Source of the DNA: Klebsiella pneumoniae
Lineage (GTDB): Bacteria > Pseudomonadota > Gammaproteobacteria > Pseudomonadales > Pseudohongiellaceae
DNA length: 39,264 nucleotides
Assembly: GCA_945869725.1 (NCBI GenBank)
Contig: CAMBPO010000026.1
Location: 1 to 39,264 of the forward strand
Reading direction: 5' to 3'
Within the stretch, counting starts at the first letter, position 1. Each line of letters begins with the position of its first letter. Positions 1 to 6,759 of the stretch are shown here, piece by piece. Below the pieces are notes generated by a model that searched no databases, was not told where the DNA came from, and saw nothing but the letters and a program-made list of their open reading frames with translations. The position numbers and the translations under genes were made by a program.

Positions 1-345
1 TCCGCGGTTGATATAGACATAACCACCAGGCAATGCAAAGGCGTTAATTTCGGGACTGTCGATGACTGTGAAGGTATAAGCAAGGTCGGGGCGGTGACTG
101 CCGGCGGCAACTCGTTGACCCACCTCGTTAACGTAGGCATTTACCCGCGCATCCTGGACCACCTGCATGGAAGCCATGACTTTGTCGTGCTCTTCCTTGC
201 CGATTTCAAGCTCGCGGTTTTCACTCGTCAACACAATATTGGGCGTGCCGGTGGCGGGATTGACCGCGCAGGCCTGCAAACCCAGCAACCCGGCAACAAC
301 TAATGCCATCAGCGGCGCTCGCCTGTTCACTAAACGTCTAACCAT
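1..345 (-). CDS. M48-family metalloprotease lipoprotein, 3' part missing at window edge
   Basis: The first 115 codons are present and the gene runs off the left edge. The protein starts with a basic stretch, a hydrophobic segment and a lipobox ending LQAC (Cys at residue 26), so it should be an envelope lipoprotein. The segment that follows (ENRELEIGKEEHD, then VNEVGQRVAAGS, then INAFALPGGYVYINRG) matches the region just before the HExxH zinc motif of periplasmic M48 peptidases of the BepA/LoiP type. The HExxH itself would lie outside the window, so catalytic status is not visible. ATG is at 345-343, four bases after the stop of the preceding lipoprotein gene, with an AGGGGG ribosome site. 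As the visible last gene of the envelope cluster it may process or quality-control cluster proteins; that role is inference. Confidence 0.85.
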   Translation of the reverse strand, partial: MVRRLVNRRAPLMALVVAGLLGLQACAVNPATGTPNIVLTSENRELEIGKEEHDKVMASMQVVQDARVNAYVNEVGQRVAAGSHRPDLAYTFTVIDSPEINAFALPGGYVYINRG

Positions 346-349
346 GGCG

Positions 350-1036
350 TCAGTCCCCCTGTACAAACTGCTTGAGCTGATCAGCCAGGCTGCTGCAGGC
401 ATTGGCTTCAACGCGGGCAATCAGTGGAATGGGTACAAACACAGCCGGCATGTATGACTGCCCGGTGGCATCAGCACTGATGGTACCCACCGCAGTGGCT
501 GAGGACACATCCCACACCCGCGCTTCAAAACTGGAATCATCTTCCCATGATCCAAAACCGAAACAACCACCGCCGCCCGGCCCAACTGCGCAGGAAATAG
601 AACCCATACGGTTACTGGTTTCTGTCTGACCATCCAGCCACACGATATAGCGCACACCAAAACCAGTCATGATATCGGTGACCATGGGCTGCGCCATCAG
701 CTGCTGCAGATCTTCGCTGCGCAGTGGCGCCGTGCGTGGCTCAAACCAGGGGAACATGGCGTCAACAAATTGCTGTTCAGGAATCACATTGATCGCGTTG
801 TCCCCTCGTGCCATGCGCTCGCCGACACACTCAACAAACTGCTCGCGGGTTTCATAGGCAGCACCCTGGCGGCGACCCAGAATCACCACGCTGTCTTCAG
901 AGCTGATGCCGGTTGCACCCTGCCGGAACTCATCAATGGTGGTGGTCGTACAGGCCTGAAGCAGTGCCAGCATCCCAATTAAGGTCATTGGTCTCAGCCA
1001 TGCTGACGGCATTAAATAGCGAGCCTTGGTGATCAT
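350..1036 (-). CDS. predicted lipoprotein of unknown function
   Basis: This is a 228-residue protein with a lipobox ending LLQAC (Cys near residue 29), so it is predicted to be lipid-anchored in the envelope. The start ATG at 1036 has AGGAG five bases upstream, which supports it over the internal Met at residue 9. After the anchor is a mixed alpha/beta domain with a Gly-rich loop (GPGGGGCFGFGSWEDD) that includes two cysteines which could pair in the periplasm. The fold recalls small lipoproteins that assemble on the outer membrane, but I recognise no named family. It lies 30 bases downstream of another lipoprotein gene and 4 bases upstream of the M48 protease gene, so it is almost certainly co-transcribed with them. 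Function is unknown. Confidence 0.8.
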   Translation of the reverse strand: MITKARYLMPSAWLRPMTLIGMLALLQACTTTTIDEFRQGATGISSEDSVVILGRRQGAAYETREQFVECVGERMARGDNAINVIPEQQFVDAMFPWFEPRTAPLRSEDLQQLMAQPMVTDIMTGFGVRYIVWLDGQTETSNRMGSISCAVGPGGGGCFGFGSWEDDSSFEARVWDVSSATAVGTISADATGQSYMPAVFVPIPLIARVEANACSSLADQLKQFVQGD

Positions 1037-1066
1037 GCTGACTCCTGCTGAAAAAAGAATATGCCG

Positions 1067-1780
1067 CTACTGCGATGAGCGGCGTTGCAACCAATCGTTT
1101 ACATCCGGCACAGCGGTAAAGCCCAACGAGAAATTAGACGCCAGATCACGCAGCGCAGACACAGCAGCATCGTTGATGCCGCGCTCGGCAGTACTGAACG
1201 AAGAAGCCGTTGCCTTGCCGTAAGCCGTCATAACCCAGTCTGCGATATACGAACCATCCGTGCCGGTCAGACGCATGTTGTAACGCACCCAGACCTCATA
1301 CGAATCCAGCCGGGTTTTTTGCGGCATGCCCAGCTGAAACTCATTGATGCGTGGGATAAACACCGCATCAACACCCTGCGCGGCAGCCGCTTCCAGCGAA
1401 TCAAGCACCACAACGCGCTCAAACATAGCGGGCAATACAGTGTTGAACAGCTCTTGATGTGTATCACCGGAAGCAACCAGATACTCTTCCTCACCCCGGT
1501 CGCTGAGTTCGGTGTACATAAAATCCGTCAGACCTTCCCCGTAATACACACCCAGCACCAGAGGAATGGCCGGAATATTAGGACGCGGATAACTGCCTTC
1601 AACGTTGATGGTTCGTGCCGCACAGGACGCCAGCGTCAGCAGCACCATCAGGCTGACCAGCAGCTGCTGCAAACGGCGCAGGCTGATCACCGGTTTGGCC
1701 GTCACCCTGCGCTGTGCTAGGAGTGCGGCAAGGACTGCGGCAGGGACTGCGTGGTTAACGCTAACTGTACGATTGCTCAC
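1067..1780 (-). CDS. predicted lipoprotein of unknown function, GTG start
   Basis: A 237-residue envelope protein. GTG at 1780 is preferred because AGGAG lies six bases upstream; a TTG directly before it is the alternative. The N-terminus is unusually long for a lipoprotein: about 50 residues, with an Ala-rich hydrophobic patch (AVLAALLAQRR) before the main hydrophobic stretch and a lipobox ending LASC. A GTG inside, at the VISLRRLQQ segment, would give a normal-length signal, so the true start is uncertain. The mature part contains conserved-looking segments (GVYYGEGLTDFMYTEL; WVMTAYGKA) but no family I can name. It follows the VWA gene by 38 bases and precedes a second lipoprotein gene by 30 bases, so it belongs to the same transcription unit. 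Confidence 0.78.
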   Translation of the reverse strand: MSNRTVSVNHAVPAAVLAALLAQRRVTAKPVISLRRLQQLLVSLMVLLTLASCAARTINVEGSYPRPNIPAIPLVLGVYYGEGLTDFMYTELSDRGEEEYLVASGDTHQELFNTVLPAMFERVVVLDSLEAAAAQGVDAVFIPRINEFQLGMPQKTRLDSYEVWVRYNMRLTGTDGSYIADWVMTAYGKATASSFSTAERGINDAAVSALRDLASNFSLGFTAVPDVNDWLQRRSSQ

Positions 1781-1818
1781 CAAACACTCCTGTTCAACTT
1801 GTGAAATCGGACCTGACC

Positions 1819-2832
1819 TTATTCATAAGAGTTCAGGCCCACAAAACTGCCACCGTTGCGCTCCGCCAGTTCACGCATCAGGTTGGCGAACCGGTAAAGA
1901 CTGTCCTGGTAGCGGGGATCGAGATCAAACAATACCGGAAATCCCACCGCGTGAATACGTACCAGGCGACTTCCCTGATCATCGGCCCCATTTAACCGGT
2001 CAACGGTCTCAACCACCCGCGTTATCGAACCACCAGGCTGAAAATCGTCACCAAACACATACAGACTGATTTTCTGTCCCGGCGCATAAAACGAGCTGAT
2101 AGCCCGGGTAATGCCTTCCACAGGACTACTGTTGCTGAACGGTGCCCAGTTGCGCAAGGTACTGATAATGGCCTGTCTGCGTGCCGGTGTATCCGGAATC
2201 CACTGATTGCGATACGCGGGGAACATGTAGTCACCCATATCATTCATCACCTGAATGCCTTTCACTTCCGGATAGATATCCAACACTTCTGTGATCATCG
2301 CCAGCACCCGCGGCCAGGCGTTGTAAAACATACTGCCCGAGGTATCGATAATAAAAATAATGTACTCGCTGTCTACCGGCACGCCGCCAATAACGTTGTT
2401 GGTGCGGGTAAACCCGGTGCCCAGCAGGCGCTGCATTTCGTCAGTCAGTGACTGCCGGGCGATCGCCAGACGGTTCTCTTCATCAACACGTTCATCCGCC
2501 ATGTCGTTGGAGGTTTGAAAGCGCCCCTGAATATTCGACATCTCCTGTTGCAACAACGCGATCCGGTCTCTATAGGCAGACAACTGTTCACGCTTTGCGT
2601 TCAGGTCCCTGTTCAAAATAGTGGTTTCACCGCGGATTTCAAACAGGGTTTCCTGCAGCGCGGCAATCGGCTGATCAAGCTGCACATCGGAAGACTCCAG
2701 CGTGACCGGGTCCGATGTCTCCGTAATCAATAGCAACAGAATCATGGCGCCAAATCCACAGGAAATGACATCCAGAAAGGCGATGGTAGAACCACCGCCG
2801 CCGTCACCTTGTTTTTTTGCGCGCCGTGCCAT
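1819..2832 (-). CDS. VWA-domain protein with TolR/ExbD-like N-terminal transmembrane helix
   Basis: A 337-residue inner-membrane protein with three visible parts. A basic cytoplasmic start (MARRAKK) leads into one transmembrane helix at about 17-36 containing FLDVISCGFGA, with Asp21 inside the helix. A coiled-coil-like segment spans about 55-135. A von Willebrand A domain begins near 155 with an intact MIDAS motif DTSGS at 163-167. The intramembrane Asp at the start of a single N-terminal helix is what TolR, ExbD and MotB use with their TolQ/ExbB/MotA partner, and such a partner is encoded in the same cluster. I infer that this is an R-type motor subunit with a periplasmic, metal-dependent adhesion domain. 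The start has AGAGGGGG upstream. A degenerate tandem repeat precedes it. It is a diverged paralogue of the next gene upstream. Confidence 0.9.
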   Translation of the reverse strand: MARRAKKQGDGGGGSTIAFLDVISCGFGAMILLLLITETSDPVTLESSDVQLDQPIAALQETLFEIRGETTILNRDLNAKREQLSAYRDRIALLQQEMSNIQGRFQTSNDMADERVDEENRLAIARQSLTDEMQRLLGTGFTRTNNVIGGVPVDSEYIIFIIDTSGSMFYNAWPRVLAMITEVLDIYPEVKGIQVMNDMGDYMFPAYRNQWIPDTPARRQAIISTLRNWAPFSNSSPVEGITRAISSFYAPGQKISLYVFGDDFQPGGSITRVVETVDRLNGADDQGSRLVRIHAVGFPVLFDLDPRYQDSLYRFANLMRELAERNGGSFVGLNSYE

Positions 2833-2844
2833 GATTACGCGGCC

Positions 2845-2964
2845 CCCTCTGTTGACTGCATCTGTACTGACCGCAGCTTGAATGACGGCTGCTTGAATGA
2901 GGGCCTGTTTAATGACTGCTTATTGAATGACAGCTTGTTGCATGACGGCCTACAAACTGGCTGC
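2845..2964 (-). repeat. eight degenerate 15-bp tandem repeats between the two VWA genes
   Basis: Eight consecutive 15-base units fill most of the gap between the VWA genes. On the plus strand the consensus is nnnTTGAATGACnGC, with central units at 2875, 2890, 2905, 2920 and 2935 most alike and both ends more diverged. Read on the coding (minus) strand the units run in frame with the downstream VWA gene and would encode Ala-Val-Ile-Gln-x, but a TAA at 2922-2920 and a TAG at the far end break the frame. No normal start codon lies between the TAA and the annotated ATG at 2832, so the repeats are probably not translated as part of that protein. Confidence 0.85.
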
Positions 2965-2992
2965 AGGATGTGCTGATGTAAAAAGCGCCGCA

Positions 2993-4090
2993 TTATGGCC
3001 AGTCCCGTGATGGAGTAATAAAGGACCCGCCACTGCTCAGCGCCAGCTGCCAGAATGCTGCCGATGAGGCCGGGTCGCCTTCCATCGGCAGCAAAATAGT
3101 GTTAACCGGAATGTTTTGTGGCAACGCCTCCAGCGCATCACTGAACAGCCGCAGACGGTCCCGCGGCGAAATGGTGCTGGCACTGGACTGTCGGCTGCCC
3201 TGCGTTGGCAAACTGTCGGTAATCAGATACACGTTGTCAGGCGGAGGCGACATGGATGCAACGGCACGGAACGCGGCTTCCAGATTATTGCCGCCGCCGG
3301 CACTGACCAGCTTCAACTGACGGATGACTTCGTTGAGTTGATCCTGATCCGCCACTTCCAGCCATTCATCATTACTGCCTTCCAGCACACTGGTCACCGA
3401 CTCGTTAAAGGTCATCACCTGATATTGGCTGACCAGCGGCAACTGGCTGCTGATCCACTCCACAATACGCACCGCGCGTTGCCACTTGGGAGCGTTGCGC
3501 TTGACCTCATCGGCCATATTGCGCGTGCGGATGATATTGACCAATGTGTCATCCAGCATGCTGGCTGAACTGTCCAGCAAAATCAGGATGCGGTTACCGC
3601 CCAGAAACATACCGGTCAGATACTGTCGGTCTCCGTCCCCGACAAATTCGCGGCTGCTGATGCCGCGCTCTTCCGCAGCGCTCGCCTGTAATCGGAGCAG
3701 CTCTTCCTCCATGGCCTGAATGTCGGCGCGCAACTGTTCAAGGCTTTCTTCCGTCGCCATCGAATTCCCTTCCATGGCCGCCAGCTGGGACATAAAGTCT
3801 TCCATATCACTTTGAACGCGCTCTGCCAGTCCCTGCGCTTCCACAACTTCAAGGTTAATCTCATCCAAGGTATTACGGACCTGAAACAGATTTTCCTGCC
3901 CTTCACGCACGTCCACTTCCAGCATCGCCACTTCGGCGCTGAGCAATGGATCATTCTGTGTCCGGGCTTCAGTTACGTTATGGTCAATAATCAAAAACAA
4001 TAAAATCGCCGCGCCAAACCCGCATGACATAACATCCAGAAACGCCAGACTGATGGGGTCAAAATTGCTGCGCGACTTTCTCTTAGCCAT
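2993..4090 (-). CDS. second VWA-domain protein with TolR/ExbD-like N-terminal helix
   Basis: A 365-residue paralogue of the downstream VWA protein with the same architecture: basic start (MAKRKSRSNF), one transmembrane helix with LAFLDVMSCGFGA (Asp19 in the helix), a long acidic coiled-coil-like region at about 45-140, and a VWA domain whose MIDAS reads DSSAS at 173-177. The ATG at 4090 is chosen because its first bases overlap the upstream gene's stop by eight bases; a longer form starting eight codons earlier is less likely. The helix-borne Asp suggests it pairs with the TolQ-like channel encoded two genes upstream in the operon. Two different R-like subunits for one Q-like subunit would resemble heteromeric motors. 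The C-terminus ends in a short Ser/Pro-rich tail. Confidence 0.9.
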   Translation of the reverse strand: MAKRKSRSNFDPISLAFLDVMSCGFGAAILLFLIIDHNVTEARTQNDPLLSAEVAMLEVDVREGQENLFQVRNTLDEINLEVVEAQGLAERVQSDMEDFMSQLAAMEGNSMATEESLEQLRADIQAMEEELLRLQASAAEERGISSREFVGDGDRQYLTGMFLGGNRILILLDSSASMLDDTLVNIIRTRNMADEVKRNAPKWQRAVRIVEWISSQLPLVSQYQVMTFNESVTSVLEGSNDEWLEVADQDQLNEVIRQLKLVSAGGGNNLEAAFRAVASMSPPPDNVYLITDSLPTQGSRQSSASTISPRDRLRLFSDALEALPQNIPVNTILLPMEGDPASSAAFWQLALSSGGSFITPSRDWP

Positions 4091-5486
4091 GGTCAGCACC
4101 GCCGTCATGAACATAGATACATTGCATGTCCGCGTTTATGGCGCCAACCCGGATTCTGTCGCCGGGCAGCAGACTGCGTGCTGTGGTCACCGCTTCGCCA
4201 TTAACCGTAATGCCCTCACTGTGTGGCAGCAGATGCGCTGCGTTATCCTGCCTGCCAATGACCAATAATTGCGTACCCGCACTGCGTGAATTGTCTGCTG
4301 GTCGCAAGGTTCTGATCACAACACCCGAGTCTTGCTGCAGGCACACCTCAACGGGCAGCGGCCAGGCAACACCCTCGCTGAGCACATGAGTGACCGATCG
4401 TGTCGACACGGCCGGTGTCTGGCTGACGGATGCCAGATTGGCTGAGAGCGGTGATTTGAGGTGCGAATGGCGCAGTGTGTCCAATGACAGCACATTCAGA
4501 AACGGCACCGTACCAGAGTGGCCAGCTGACTCATTGCCAGCATTGGCTGCAGCGCGAAGACACAAGTCTGCCAGTTGTTCCGGACTGACCTGATGATTAA
4601 TCGCTGACAGACATTGCTGCAGACCCGGAACCAATGCGGCGCGCCCTGACAACAGCACCGGTTTAGACACGTCGGTGATGATGCGTGTTGCATGCTGCGC
4701 CACTTTCTGGAACACCGGCTCAAGAGCGTCCAGCACATCGCTGAGGCTGATACGGGCCTGTATGGTATTTTTATCCGTCTGCACCCGCCCGATCAGTTCC
4801 TGATCTCCGTCATAAAAGTGCTGCAGCCAGAGCGGGATCTGGTTATACAACTGTTGCTCCCACGCCGCGCTGTGTTGGGGGTTAAAGCGCGACTGCGCCA
4901 CAAACGCCTCGGTCGCGGCCTGCACCAGGATGTTGGAGATTCCGGTCCAGCCGGCGCCGGGCACCACACTGACAGAATCGCGACGCACCGCACTGCCATC
5001 CGTGTGCAGACGCGTCAGGCTGAGCTGGTGCAGCTGCACGTCGACGTAAAGCAATTCTGAACCTGCAGCCAGTTGATGGCTGGCGCTGACCAGCGCCGCA
5101 TCCATCATGGCCACCGGCTTAAACGGGCTGTGCCTGAGCACTCCGGTCAGCACCGCCAATTGTTCGCGGCTGAAACTGGCCGGCACAGCAATCACAATCT
5201 CCCCTTCAAAACCGCTTTCCTGCGCCAGATGTAACAGATGCCCATGCGCTACGTCTGCGTAATGACGGAAATGCGCGACCGGTCGGGTCAATGGCGTCAT
5301 CCCGAGACGGTGCCAGAACTCATTGTTGGTGCCCAGCGGATTAAGCCGGCTTTGTTCAGCGGCCTGTTGGCCAAACTGCACGTGTTTCCCACTCACCAGC
5401 ACATACCCAGGGCTGCTGAACATCAGGCCGTTATGGTTGTATAACCCCAACTGATGGTCATTGAGCTCAAGGACGGCTCTGCTCAT
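4083..5486 (-). CDS. Hsp70/actin-like ATPase-fold protein with C-terminal FHA-like region
   Basis: A 467-residue protein with no signal peptide or membrane helix, so probably cytoplasmic. Residues 1-330 look like a divergent actin/Hsp70-fold protein: VLELNDHQLGLY at the N-terminus in the place of the phosphate-1 loop, EIVIAVPASFSREQL like the Hsp70 connecting segment, and KPVLLSGRAALVPGLQQ like the adenosine-binding loop. The phosphate loops are degenerate, so ATPase activity is uncertain. Residues about 375-460 contain VIGRQDNAAHLLP, ITVNGEAV and LLPGDRIRVG, the pattern of an FHA-type beta-sandwich. It overlaps the channel gene upstream by four bases (ATGA) and the VWA gene downstream by eight, so translation is likely coupled. 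It could be the cytoplasmic regulator or assembly factor of the motor; that is inference. Confidence 0.75.
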   Translation of the reverse strand: MSRAVLELNDHQLGLYNHNGLMFSSPGYVLVSGKHVQFGQQAAEQSRLNPLGTNNEFWHRLGMTPLTRPVAHFRHYADVAHGHLLHLAQESGFEGEIVIAVPASFSREQLAVLTGVLRHSPFKPVAMMDAALVSASHQLAAGSELLYVDVQLHQLSLTRLHTDGSAVRRDSVSVVPGAGWTGISNILVQAATEAFVAQSRFNPQHSAAWEQQLYNQIPLWLQHFYDGDQELIGRVQTDKNTIQARISLSDVLDALEPVFQKVAQHATRIITDVSKPVLLSGRAALVPGLQQCLSAINHQVSPEQLADLCLRAAANAGNESAGHSGTVPFLNVLSLDTLRHSHLKSPLSANLASVSQTPAVSTRSVTHVLSEGVAWPLPVEVCLQQDSGVVIRTLRPADNSRSAGTQLLVIGRQDNAAHLLPHSEGITVNGEAVTTARSLLPGDRIRVGAINADMQCIYVHDGGADHG

Positions 5487-6343
5487 ACCGACGCTGCCTG
5501 TTGGTCATCAATCGCCTGGCGTGAACTGGCTCGTGTCCCGATGCGCTCTGGCACCTGCAGATAGGCGATCAGATGGTCGTTGCAGTAATTCTCGGAGTCC
5601 AGCACCAGACGATCCTGAATCAGCGACAGTTGGTGCAGCAGAAACATCAGCATGATGCTGGTGACCAGCGCCACAAACGTTGAGTTAAATGCCACACCCA
5701 GGCTCATGGTCACACCCATGATGTCACCGTTAACCGCCTGCTGCGCCTGCCCAAGTGCAGTACCGATACCACGAACCGTACCCAGAAAGCCGATTGACGG
5801 AATGGCCCAGGCGATATAACGCACAATCGACAACTCGCTTTCCAGACGGTCCGCCTCACTGTCGCAGACATTACGAATGGTTGCTGCTACATCCTGCACG
5901 CTGCGGGTGGTGCCAAACCGATGTAACCCTGACAGCACCGCACGCGGCAACAAAAACTGTTGTTCACTTTCTGGCAGTGCCTGCACCGGCCGCGCAAAAT
6001 TGCGCGCATCTTCCGGCAGGATGCTGGTCCCCGCCGATACCTGCAGCAACTCACGCTCCAGCAGCGCACGCTCCTTCATGGTGCGCGACGCTTTCATGCC
6101 AATAATGATCATGGCCCAGAAAAACAGAATGATGCAGGTTTCCTGCTCAAAATCCCGCAGCACAATATAAATTGACTGCTCAGGGACATAGGTGTCGTCG
6201 GCCTGCTGCAGGGCAGCCTGCTGCTCCAGAATGATGTCGGCGTTGGGCCTGATCACCGCCACATACACGGCATGCACCACAATAATCACAATCACCAGTG
6301 CAAACAGTTGGTAGATCACTTCGGAAAGGTACTTGTGTTTCAT
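5483..6343 (-). CDS. MotA/TolQ/ExbB-family proton channel subunit
   Basis: A 286-residue inner-membrane protein with four predicted transmembrane helices at about 10-31, 68-84, 175-197 and 217-239. The long cytoplasmic loop between helices 2 and 3 and the signature IPSIGFLGTVRGIGTAL at 181-197 are typical of TolQ/ExbB/MotA proteins, followed by a Thr/Ser-containing last helix (FNSTFVALVTS) like the proton-path face of TolQ and ExbB. These proteins form a pentamer around R-type helices and convert proton flow into movement. The usual tolR/exbD gene is absent here; the two VWA proteins encoded downstream carry the helix-borne Asp expected of its partner. The gene overlaps the actin-like gene by four bases and lies 51 bases after the Gln-rich gene. 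Confidence 0.9.
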   Translation of the reverse strand: MKHKYLSEVIYQLFALVIVIIVVHAVYVAVIRPNADIILEQQAALQQADDTYVPEQSIYIVLRDFEQETCIILFFWAMIIIGMKASRTMKERALLERELLQVSAGTSILPEDARNFARPVQALPESEQQFLLPRAVLSGLHRFGTTRSVQDVAATIRNVCDSEADRLESELSIVRYIAWAIPSIGFLGTVRGIGTALGQAQQAVNGDIMGVTMSLGVAFNSTFVALVTSIMLMFLLHQLSLIQDRLVLDSENYCNDHLIAYLQVPERIGTRASSRQAIDDQQAASV

Positions 6344-6394
6344 GCCTTGCTTCCTGCCCTGTGGCGCATCACATCGCCATGTTTGTTTGGGTTG

Positions 6395-6757
6395 TTAAAT
6401 GTCGACCGGAAAAGACACGCCCAGATCCTGCGAAATCTGCTCGGACGGGATAAATCGTCCGTTGCTGCGCGCACCCGGCTCGATGGGCTGGCTGTCGATA
6501 TCCGGCAAGGGCTCCGCTGTGTCCTGCGCCGCCGCATCACCGCTGGCGGATTCTGTCTGGTTCTGTTCTGTCTGGTTCTGCTCACCGGCTGGTTGCTGCA
6601 CTTGGTTTTGCCCTGCTTGGTTTTGCCCGGCCTGGCCCTGTTCGGTCTGGCTTGGCTGCGGCTGTGCGCTTTGAGCATACAGTGATGCCGTCAACAAGGC
6701 GCTGATCGCCATCACTGCCAGTAATAACACGCTTGCCAGTCGCTGATGCCGTCTCAT
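6395..6757 (-). CDS. small exported Gln/Asn-rich protein with pentapeptide repeats
   Basis: A 120-residue protein with a cleavable signal peptide (hydrophobic at 8-27, likely cut after LYA), then a low-complexity segment rich in Gln, Asn and Gly, then a more ordered tail (IDSQPIEPGARSNG, FIPSEQISQDLGVSFPVDI). The low-complexity part is built of five-residue units (GQNQA, EQNQT) encoded by 15-base repeats at 6551-6580 and 6602-6646. The tail is the part most likely to be conserved and could be a docking peptide. The gene lies two bases after the PEGA/SUMF1 gene and 51 bases before the channel gene. Function is unknown; periplasmic location is predicted from the signal peptide. Confidence 0.8.
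   Translation of the reverse strand: MRRHQRLASVLLLAVMAISALLTASLYAQSAQPQPSQTEQGQAGQNQAGQNQVQQPAGEQNQTEQNQTESASGDAAAQDTAEPLPDIDSQPIEPGARSNGRFIPSEQISQDLGVSFPVDI
6551..6646 (-). repeat. 15-bp coding repeats in the Gln-rich protein gene
   Basis: Two identical 15-base copies sit at 6551-6565 and 6566-6580 (plus strand TTCTGTCTGGTTCTG), and a second family has units at 6602-6616, 6617-6631 and 6632-6646 (TTGGTTTTGCCCTGC and variants). They encode five-residue Gln-rich repeats, so copy-number change by slippage would keep the frame. Confidence 0.8.
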
Positions 6758-6759
6758 TG

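Noticed and set aside
1085..1720. 211-codon plus-strand open frame
   Set aside because: Lies antisense to a lipoprotein gene with a good ribosome site; no recognisable domain.
2845..2964. Possible CRISPR array
   Set aside because: Units are 15 bases and contiguous with no spacers, and no cas genes are nearby.
5483..6343. Zorya anti-phage system (MotA-like ZorA)
   Set aside because: There is no OmpA/MotB-like ZorB and no helicase or nuclease effector gene; the neighbours are lipoproteins and scaffold proteins.
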